Shown: positions 17,225 through 23,674 of the stretch, in pieces | Numbering within the stretch: position 1 is the stretch's first letter | Layout: each line of letters opens with the position of its first letter | NCBI RefSeq assembly: GCF_008806385.1 | Contig: NZ_VZZK01000021.1 | Location: 1-40,204 of the forward strand | Length of the DNA stretch: 40,204 nt | Source: Methylobacterium soli | Lineage (GTDB): Bacteria; Pseudomonadota; Alphaproteobacteria; Rhizobiales; Beijerinckiaceae | Direction: 5' to 3' | The notes under the pieces: generated by a model | Database searches by the model: none | What the model saw: only the letters and a program-made list of their open reading frames with translations | Told to the model about the DNA's origin: nothing | Program-made: the position numbers and the translations under genes

Positions 17225-17467
17225 ATGCCCGTGATCGGACTTTCCCTCGCGATCCTGCCGGTAGTGGCGATCCTGGCGATCCGCGCCGTGCTGAAGCTGA
17301 TTCTCCTGCCGTTCCAAGTGCTTCGCCTGGCCTCGCGAGGTCGCGGCGGGCTTGGTCGCGTCGGGCTCGGTCTCGCCCTGGTTCTCGGCCTCTGCGCGGC
17401 CGGCGCGATGCTCGGGGCCGGCCCGCACGCGATGGTGTCGCAGGCGCTCGCCCTCGCGGCCCGCTGA
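17225..17467 (+). CDS. Small membrane protein of unknown function
   Basis: An 80-residue protein with two hydrophobic helices, at about residues 2-22 (PVIGLSLAILPVVAILAI) and 45-65 (GLGLALVLGLCAAGAMLGA), joined by a short Arg/Gly-rich loop. The ATG at 17225 was chosen because GC-rich third positions begin there and AGGA lies just upstream; an ATG at 17171, behind GAGGGGAA, would add 18 residues. It is divergent from the phospholipase D gene and convergent with the EF-G-like gene. No recognised family. Confidence 0.55.
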   Translation: MPVIGLSLAILPVVAILAIRAVLKLILLPFQVLRLASRGRGGLGRVGLGLALVLGLCAAGAMLGAGPHAMVSQALALAAR

Positions 17468-17518
17468 CGCGCGCGCCCGCGGAACATTTCATGCACGATT
17501 GCGCGGGCTCGGCTGGGT

Positions 17519-19513
17519 TCAGCCCGCCCGCCGCGCCAGATCCCCCGCGAGCACCAGCTCGGCCGGCCGCCCGCTCAGCTCGGCCATGTGGTCGAAGCGG
17601 GCCGTGAAGCTGCCGACCCCGGCGGTGACCGAGCGCAGCTCCACGATCAGGTCGGCCGTCTCGGCGGCCGGGATCAGGGCCTGGAGCAGGTCCCAGCCCG
17701 GCCAGCCGGGCCGCGCGTCGTAGCCGAGGATCTGGCCGCGTCGGCCGGTGACGAGGCCGGTCGCCCGGGCGGTGGCGGCGGACGGCGTCGCGATCTCGAC
17801 GGCAAGCACCGGTTCGAGCAGGACCGGCCCGGCCTTCGGCAGGGCATCGTCGAGGGCGAGGCGCGCGGCGGTCTGGAAGGCGGCGTCGGAGGAATCGACC
17901 GCGTGCGCCGCCCCGTCGGTCAGGGTCACCAGGAGGTCGACCAGCGGGAACCCGAGGGGCCCGCGGCGCAGATAGGCCCGCGCCCCGGCCTCGACGGAGG
18001 GGATGTAGTTGCGCGGCACCGCGCCCCCCACCACGGCGTCCTCGAAGCGGAAGCCTTCGCCGCGGGGGAGGGGGCGCACGGCGATCTGCACGTCGGCGAA
18101 TTGCCCGTGCCCGCCGGTCTGCTTCTTGTGCCGGCCGCGGCCGGTCGCGGTTCCCCTTATGCTCTCGCGGTAGCCGACCTTCGGGCGGCTCGCCTCGACG
18201 CCGACGCCGAAGCGGGAGGCCAGGCGCTCGATCGCGGTCCGCAGGTGCATCGCGCCTTGCCCGAGCAGGCGGATCTCCTCCAGATCCGCGTCGTGCTCCA
18301 GCACCAGCCCCGGATCCTCCTCGATGATCTTGGCGAGCGCCCCGGTCAGGCGCACGTCGTCCTTGCGGTCGCGCACCCGGATGGCGCTGGCATAGACCGG
18401 CGGCGGCGCGGCGGGCGGCTCCCCTTCCGGGGCGGCGCCGGTGGCAAAGCCCGCGCCGGTGCCGATCCCGTCGAGCCGGGCGAAGCCCGCGACCGCCCCC
18501 TCCGGAACCGACGCGATCCGGGCGGTCTGGCTTCGGTCGAGGGCGACGAGCCCGGCGATGCGGGCCGTCGTTCCGTCCGGCCCCGTCACGGTCTCGCCCT
18601 CCTGGAAGGCGCCGCGCAGCACCCGGGCCACCGACAGCTTGCCGCTGAACCCGGCATGGCGCGTCGCGATCACCCGGGCGAGCGGCGGGCCGTCCGCGGC
18701 GATCCCCAGGCGGTCGCGGGTCTCGGCGAGCCCCGGCGCCTCGTGGCGGAGCGCCTTCAGCAGGCGTCCGATGCCGTTGCCGCGAAGGCCCGAGCCGATC
18801 AGCACCGAGACCGCCTGTCCCTGGCGCAACTCCCGGGCGAGGTCGGCGAAGATCCGGTCCGGCGGAGGCTCCGCCTCGGTGATCAGCGCCTCCATCAGGG
18901 CGTCGTCGTGGTCGGCGAGGCGCTCCAGCAGGCTGAAGCGCTCCTCCTTCTCCTGCGGCAGCACCCCCTCCGGCAGGGCGATCAGGGCGCTCGGGGCGTG
19001 GGGGCGGTAGACGAAGGCGCGCTCCAGCGCGAGGTCGATGAAGCCCGTCGCCGCCTCGTCCTCGACGATCGGAATCTGGCGCAGCAGCAGCGGCACCTGC
19101 GATGCGCCCTGCAGCAGGGACAGGGTCTCGCGCAGCCCCTGCGTCGCAGCGTCGATCTTGTTGACGAAGAGCAGGCGGGGCACCCCCTCGGCCTCGAGAT
19201 GGCGCATCACCAGTTCGAGAGCGGGCAGCTTGCGTGCATCCGCCTCGCAGACCACCACGGCGGCATCGCAGACCGCCAGGGCCGGGCTCATCGCGTGGGC
19301 GAACTCCACCGCGCCGGGGCAATCCACGAAGGTGAAATCCTCGCCGAGATAGGAGAGCGTCACCACCACGGGCTCCGTCCCCCCGCGCGTCTCCGCGCCC
19401 TCGCGCCCGCTATGCTCCAGCCCGCCCGCGCGCGCGATCAGCGCATCGAGCAGCCCGCTCTTGCCGCTCTGGGCCGGACCCACGAGGGCGATGCATCGAG
19501 GTTGGCCCGTCAT
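17519..19513 (-). CDS. EF-G-like translational GTPase with degenerate GTPase motifs
   Basis: A 664-residue protein with the domain order of elongation factor G: G domain, beta-barrel domain II, domain III (LTGALAKIIEEDPGL near residue 390), domain IV with HKKQTGGHGQFADVQI, and the C-terminal domain V. The P-loop GPAQSGKS (residues 12-19) and NKID (118-121) are intact. The switch II motif reads DCPGAVEF (64-71), where EF-G has DTPGHVDF, so the catalytic histidine is replaced by alanine. The RGITI switch I motif is absent. It is therefore an EF-G paralogue, of a type seen in alphaproteobacteria, and is unlikely to be the main translocase. A GGGGAGG ribosome site precedes the ATG. A role in ribosome rescue or recycling is only a guess. 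Confidence 0.85.
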   Translation of the reverse strand: MTGQPRCIALVGPAQSGKSGLLDALIARAGGLEHSGREGAETRGGTEPVVVTLSYLGEDFTFVDCPGAVEFAHAMSPALAVCDAAVVVCEADARKLPALELVMRHLEAEGVPRLLFVNKIDAATQGLRETLSLLQGASQVPLLLRQIPIVEDEAATGFIDLALERAFVYRPHAPSALIALPEGVLPQEKEERFSLLERLADHDDALMEALITEAEPPPDRIFADLARELRQGQAVSVLIGSGLRGNGIGRLLKALRHEAPGLAETRDRLGIAADGPPLARVIATRHAGFSGKLSVARVLRGAFQEGETVTGPDGTTARIAGLVALDRSQTARIASVPEGAVAGFARLDGIGTGAGFATGAAPEGEPPAAPPPVYASAIRVRDRKDDVRLTGALAKIIEEDPGLVLEHDADLEEIRLLGQGAMHLRTAIERLASRFGVGVEASRPKVGYRESIRGTATGRGRHKKQTGGHGQFADVQIAVRPLPRGEGFRFEDAVVGGAVPRNYIPSVEAGARAYLRRGPLGFPLVDLLVTLTDGAAHAVDSSDAAFQTAARLALDDALPKAGPVLLEPVLAVEIATPSAATARATGLVTGRRGQILGYDARPGWPGWDLLQALIPAAETADLIVELRSVTAGVGSFTARFDHMAELSGRPAELVLAGDLARRAG

Positions 19514-19716
19514 CCTGCGCCTCCCCTGCTTCGAGATCCCGCATCATAACGTGTGATCGCGGGGCGGATAGGCGGGAAAGTTGCACATAAATGCAGGTCG
19601 TGCGGTCGCAGTGGTCGCGCGGGCGGCGTTCTCGTCCTGGCGCAGGGAGCGCGGGCCGGTCGCGCTGAGCCGGCTCCGCCCACAACCCCCGACAGTGCCC
19701 CAGAGCGACGGCGCGC

Positions 19717-19864
19717 CTCACCTCTCCTGTCCGGGAGAGGTCGAATCCGCGATAGCGGAACGGTGAGGGGTGCGACTTTTTCGGATAGCGCGCATCCCTC
19801 ACCCCAACCCTCTCCCGGACGGGAGAGGGGGCGCGTCGCGCGATCCGGGCTGGTTCTGGCAGCC
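19717..19864. repeat. Palindromic intergenic repeat, copy 1
   Basis: First of two similar elements in the non-coding gap 19514-20172. It can fold into an outer stem (CTCACC with GGTGAG) enclosing two hairpins (CCTCTCC/GGAGAGG and TCCGC-GATA-GCGGA), followed by a third hairpin CCCTCTCCCG-GA-CGGGAGAGGG near 19808-19829. The copy ends in GGCTGGTTCTGGCAGCC. Such elements resemble REP/BIME-type extragenic repeats. The rest of the gap (19514-19716) holds only the EF-G-like gene's promoter region, including a TATGAT near its start, and no gene. Confidence 0.75.
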
Positions 19865-19926
19865 GGCGCGCATCCCGAGCTCGCCGCTAGCGCCCGGACC
19901 GACGGCGTGGAGGGACTGTGTTGCGC

Positions 19927-20075
19927 CCCACCTCTCCCGTTCGGGAGAGGTCGAGTCGGCGTGAGCCGACCGGGTGAGGGGGGCGACTTTTCCGGACAGC
20001 GCGCCGCCCTCACCCCAACCCTCTCCCGAACGGGAGAGGGGGCCGGTCGCGTCATCGGGGCTGGTTCTGGCAGCC
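19927..20075. repeat. Palindromic intergenic repeat, copy 2
   Basis: Second copy, in the same orientation, 210 bases after the first. Same plan: hairpin CCTCTCCCGTTCGGGAGAGG, then GTCGGC-GTGA-GCCGAC, then GGTGAGGGG, CCCTCACCCCAACC, and the hairpin CCCTCTCCCGAACGGGAGAGGG, ending in GGCTGGTTCTGGCAGCC. Several stems differ from copy 1 by paired changes that keep base pairing, so structure is conserved rather than primary sequence. No open reading frame here looks coding. Confidence 0.75.
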
Positions 20076-20172
20076 TGGGCTCGCCGCCGGTGCCCCGGCA
20101 GGGCGGCGTGGATGAGGAACAGCGCGGCGTGCAGGCCCGCGACGTGCTATGCTTGGTCAGGAGGGTCGCGCC

Positions 20173-20622
20173 ATGCCGAATCCGGTCGATGCCATCACTC
20201 CCGACGCCACCTGCCGCGTGCTGCGGGCCGGGCCCGCCTTCGTGGGCAAGCAGGGTCTGTCCTACACGCCCGCGATCTCGGCGGAATCCGTTGGGGCGCG
20301 GGGGCTGCACATGCAGATCGTCACGATCCCGCCCGGCGCCCGCGCCAAGGCGCACAAGCATGAAGGCCACGAGACCGCGATCCACATCCTCAGCGGCCGC
20401 TCCGGGATGTGGTACGGCCCGGCGCTCGAGCATCACGCCGAGGCCGGCCCAGGGGATTTCGTCTACATCCCCGCCGACATGCCGCACCTGCCCTACAACG
20501 CGAGCGAGACCGAGCCCTGCCTCGCGGTGATCAGCCGGACCGATCCGAACGAGCAGGAGAGCGTGGTGCTGCTGCCGGAGCTGGACGCGATCCCGCCCGC
20601 CGCGCCGCGCGCGTCCGGCTGA
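20173..20622 (+). CDS. Cupin-domain protein
   Basis: A 149-residue single-domain cupin. Cupin motif 1 is visible as HKHEGHETAIHILSGRSGMWYG, supplying His, His, Glu and His-type metal ligands, and motif 2 as GDFVYIPADMPHLPYN with the final His. The fold usually binds Fe, Mn, Ni or Zn and may be an enzyme or a small-molecule sensor. AGGAGGG sits eight bases before the ATG at 20173. It lies after the repeat pair and converges on the LOV kinase gene. Substrate unknown. Confidence 0.85.
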   Translation: MPNPVDAITPDATCRVLRAGPAFVGKQGLSYTPAISAESVGARGLHMQIVTIPPGARAKAHKHEGHETAIHILSGRSGMWYGPALEHHAEAGPGDFVYIPADMPHLPYNASETEPCLAVISRTDPNEQESVVLLPELDAIPPAAPRASG

Positions 20623-20659
20623 CGCCGACCCCCGGCCGCGTCCGCGCCGGCCCGACCCG

Positions 20660-22177
20660 TCAGCGAGGCATCTGAGGCAACGGCGCCTCGACGGTGAACA
20701 CCACGCCGCGCGGCCGGTACGCGATCTCCGCCGTGCCGCCGAGCTCGGCGGCCAGCGCACGCTCGATCATGCGCGTGCCGAAGCCGGTGCGGGTCGGGGG
20801 TGTTACCGGAGGACTGTCGAGCTCTTCCCAACGGAGCCACAGCCGATCGGGCTTCGTGCCGTCAACGATGTCCCAGTTGAGGATGACCCGCCCCGTCTCG
20901 TTCGAGAGGGCGCCGTATTTCACGGCGTTGGTCGCCAATTCGTGCAACGCCATCACGAAGGCCAGCGCCAGGCGGGACGGCAGGCGGAGATCGGGGCCGC
21001 CCGTCCTGAACCGGTCGCCGGCTCCCGTCCGGAAGGGTGTCAGCGCTCCGTCCACGATCTCCGCGAGCGTCGCGCCCTCCCAGCTCTCGCGGGTCAGCAC
21101 ATCGTGGGCGGCTGCCAGGGATTGCAGGCGGGCATCCAGGGCGTGGCGCGCGGTCTCGAGCGTCGCCGCGTTGCGCAGGGTCTGGTGCGCGATGGATTGC
21201 ACCGTCGCCATTGAGTTCTTGACCCGGTGGTTCAGCTCGTCGGCCAGCAGCCTGCGATGTTCCTCCCCCCGCTTCCGTTCCGTGATGTCGATGGTCACGC
21301 TCGCCATCGTCAGCGGCGAGCCGTCTGCCCGGTAAGAGGCCTGGCCGCGCCCCTGGATCCAGCGCAGCTCCCCCCTCGGCGTGTGAATGCGGTACTCGGC
21401 GTCGTAATCCGCATCGCGCTCGATCGCGGTGCGGATCGCGGCCTCGACCCGTTCGCGGTCCTCCGCGACGACGGAGGCCAGGAAGTCCTGGTAGGTGAAC
21501 GGGTCGCTCGGCGCGCGGCCGAAGCTCTCCTTGCACAGGTCGGACGCAACGAGCCGCCAATCCGCCAGGTCGAGGGTCCAGGTGCCGAAGCGGCCCGCCT
21601 TCATCATGAAACGCAGGCGATTCTCGCTGCGGGCCAGGTCGCCCGAGCGCTGCTCGACTTCCCGCTCCAACGCGTCGCGGTCCTGCTGCAACCGCACCAT
21701 GCGATCTTTCTCGAGCGTCACATCGAATTGCGACGCGAAAAAGTAGATCAGATCACCATCCTTATCGAAGACCGGTGAGATCAGCAGGCGATTCCAGAAG
21801 AATTCGCCGGATTTCTTGTGATTGAGCAGGTCGACTTCGATCGGAACGCGTCGTTCGACGGCGTCCCGGATGCGGCTTATATCCAGCTTGTCGGTCTCAG
21901 GGCCTTGCAGGAAGCGGCAATTCTTGCCGATGATCTCCTCATGCGTGTAGCCCGTCAGCTTGGAGAAGGCTGCGTTGGCGAACACGATCGGGTTGTCCGG
22001 CTGGTTGGGATCCGTGATGAGCATGGGCATCCGGGTCGCCCGCACGGCGGCGGCGAACGGATCGGAGCTCGGTCCAGTCCGGGTGATCTCCGCATCGATG
22101 CAGTCATGTTCGTGACGATCGGTCAACGCTCTGTCGCAACCCCCCTCCGCGACCCAACGGCGGCAGATCCTTACCAC
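20660..22177 (-). CDS. LOV-domain blue-light sensor histidine kinase, HWE family
   Basis: A protein of up to 505 residues. Residues 40-155 are a LOV domain with the flavin motif GKNCRFLQG; Cys87 is the residue that would form the photo-adduct with FMN. A short coiled coil (155-185) leads to a second PAS domain (about 190-300, ending DITERKR). The kinase is of the HWE/HisKA_2 type: ELNHRVKN holds the phospho-acceptor His317, LHELATNAVKYGALS is the N-box, and LWLRWEE carries the W-x-E motif. No response regulator is adjacent, so it is an orphan kinase. The start is uncertain: a GTG at 22177 or a TTG at 22129, both with poor ribosome sites; a later ATG would cut into the LOV domain. Confidence 0.9.
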   Translation of the reverse strand: MVRICRRWVAEGGCDRALTDRHEHDCIDAEITRTGPSSDPFAAAVRATRMPMLITDPNQPDNPIVFANAAFSKLTGYTHEEIIGKNCRFLQGPETDKLDISRIRDAVERRVPIEVDLLNHKKSGEFFWNRLLISPVFDKDGDLIYFFASQFDVTLEKDRMVRLQQDRDALEREVEQRSGDLARSENRLRFMMKAGRFGTWTLDLADWRLVASDLCKESFGRAPSDPFTYQDFLASVVAEDRERVEAAIRTAIERDADYDAEYRIHTPRGELRWIQGRGQASYRADGSPLTMASVTIDITERKRGEEHRRLLADELNHRVKNSMATVQSIAHQTLRNAATLETARHALDARLQSLAAAHDVLTRESWEGATLAEIVDGALTPFRTGAGDRFRTGGPDLRLPSRLALAFVMALHELATNAVKYGALSNETGRVILNWDIVDGTKPDRLWLRWEELDSPPVTPPTRTGFGTRMIERALAAELGGTAEIAYRPRGVVFTVEAPLPQMPR

Positions 22178-22199
22178 CGAAGCGGAACCGTACTATAAT
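22171..22199 (+). promoter_or_regulatory. Consensus-like promoter with a long leader before the PepSY gene
   Basis: TTACCA (22171-22176), a 17-base spacer and a perfect TATAAT (22194-22199) are unusual in such GC-rich DNA. Transcription from here would give a leader of about 240 bases before the PepSY gene. A hairpin CGGACG-N6-CGTCCG (22235-22252) lies in the leader. The promoter overlaps the probable start of the divergent LOV kinase. No gene was found in 22200-22444. Confidence 0.45.
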
Positions 22200-22444
22200 C
22201 TATGTTAATCGTGCACAAGCGTTCCCCTGATGCCCGGACGGCTGTGCGTCCGAAACGCGCAGGTTCCGGCCGACGCTGAGCCGTCCCGTCGCGGCGGCGT
22301 CTCTGATCCGCGCCGGACCTTCGCGCCCAGGGTCTTCGGAGCGCCTCGGCCCGCGCAGCCAGGCGGCGGGCGCCTGACGGACACAGAGCCGCCCCACTCC
22401 ATCGCCAAGGGGGCATGGTCTGCTCAACCGACTTCCGACACGCC

Positions 22445-23644
22445 ATGCATCCCGCGCTTCCCTCGCCCCGCACCATCCTGTTCCGCCTGCACTGGGCGCT
22501 CGGCCTCACGGCCGGCCTGGTGCTCGCCCTGATGGGGGTGACCGGCGCGCTGATGAGCTACGAGGAGGCGATCACCGCCTTCGCGGACCGGGACCGGGCC
22601 ATCGTGGCCGTCGGCGATCGCCCGCCGCTGGGGCCGGAGGCGCTGGTGGCCCGGATCGAGGCGCAGCGCCCCGGCCTGACCGTGACTGCGCTCGTCCTGG
22701 CGGACGACCCGGGCACGAGCGTCTCCGCCCGCTTCCTGCGGGACCCGGCGAGCGGCGCCCGTCCGGCTGCCGTCTATGTCGATCCCCAGGACGGCACGGT
22801 GCTGGGCCCGTCGCGGCTCGATCCGGCCTTCGCGACGGTGCGCGCGCTGCACCGCTGGCTCCTGATCCCGGGCGACGGCCGGGGCTGGGGCCGCACGATC
22901 ACGGGGGCCTGCGCGCTGGCCCTTCTCCTCTTCCTCGCCACCGGCCTCTATCTGCGCTGGCCGCGGATCCATCGCTGGCGGATCTGGCTCAGGCCGAGCC
23001 TGTCGCGGCCGGGCCGGCCGCGCTGGTGGTCCCTGCACGCGGTGGCGGGCACCTGGCTTCTGCCCGTCTATCTCGTGATCGCGCTCTCGGGGCTGACCTG
23101 GTCCTATGGCTGGTTCAAGGACGGCGCGACCTGGCTGCTGACCGGGCCGGCGCACAAGGCCGCCGAGGCGCGGCCTCCCCGGGGCGGCCGCAAGAGGCCT
23201 GAGGCCGCCGACCGGACGCCGGCACCGCCCGCCCTCGACCGGGCCTGGGCCGCCTTCCGGGCCGGCGAGGGCCGCGAGGCCGTCCGCGCCGTCCTGACCC
23301 TTCCGGGGCCCGACGCGAAGGCGATCCGCATCCGCTGGCTCGCCCGGGGCGCGGAGCAGCCGAAGGCGCGGAACGAGGCGACGTTCGATGCCGCGACCGG
23401 CGCGCTCCTCACGGCCGCGCGCGACGCCGACAAGTCGCTCGGGCAGCGGATCGCCGACAACATGCTGGAGGTCCACCGGGGCCGGTTCTTCGGCGACGTC
23501 TTCGCGATGATCTTCTGCCTCGCGGCGCTCGCCATGCCGGGCTTTGCCGCGACCGGCCTCGTCCTCTACGTCCTGCGCCGCCGTGCCGGCCGCCGCCGGG
23601 CGGCCGCGGCCGCGCCGCGGCCGGTCGTGGTCGCCGGAGAATAG
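22445..23644 (+). CDS. PepSY-domain transmembrane protein, probable iron-siderophore reductase type
   Basis: A 399-residue inner-membrane protein with four clear transmembrane segments, at about residues 14-36, 150-172, 200-222 and 345-368. PepSY-type periplasmic regions lie between them (FLRDPASGARPAAVYVDPQDG and the MLEVHRGRFFGD end). RLHWALGLTAGLVLALMGV and ALHRWL are typical of PepSY_TM proteins, and the membrane histidines could ligate haem. Relatives sit beside siderophore receptors and help release or reduce iron; here the TonB-dependent receptor is convergent and adjacent. The start is uncertain: the ATG at 22445 is chosen, but the ATG at 22415 after AAGGGGG is possible. Confidence 0.82.
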   Translation: MHPALPSPRTILFRLHWALGLTAGLVLALMGVTGALMSYEEAITAFADRDRAIVAVGDRPPLGPEALVARIEAQRPGLTVTALVLADDPGTSVSARFLRDPASGARPAAVYVDPQDGTVLGPSRLDPAFATVRALHRWLLIPGDGRGWGRTITGACALALLLFLATGLYLRWPRIHRWRIWLRPSLSRPGRPRWWSLHAVAGTWLLPVYLVIALSGLTWSYGWFKDGATWLLTGPAHKAAEARPPRGGRKRPEAADRTPAPPALDRAWAAFRAGEGREAVRAVLTLPGPDAKAIRIRWLARGAEQPKARNEATFDAATGALLTAARDADKSLGQRIADNMLEVHRGRFFGDVFAMIFCLAALAMPGFAATGLVLYVLRRRAGRRRAAAAAPRPVVVAGE

Positions 23645-23646
23645 GG

Positions 23647-23662
23647 CACCGGAGAACCGGTG
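23647..23662. terminator. Hairpin between convergent PepSY and TonB receptor genes
   Basis: CACCGG-AGAA-CCGGTG makes a perfect 6-bp stem with a four-base loop in the 30 bases between the two convergent stop codons. It lacks a T-run on either side, so it may act as a weak bidirectional terminator or an RNA 3' end stabiliser. Confidence 0.35.
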
Positions 23663-23674
23663 TGGACCCGGTCG

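Noticed and set aside
19553..20172. Several short open frames across the palindromic repeats
   Set aside because: They translate the repeat sequence itself, differ between the copies, and have no ribosome sites or known domains.
22178..22444. Short open frames on both strands in the LOV kinase-PepSY gap
   Set aside because: Arg/Pro-rich translations with no ribosome site and no similarity to any known family.
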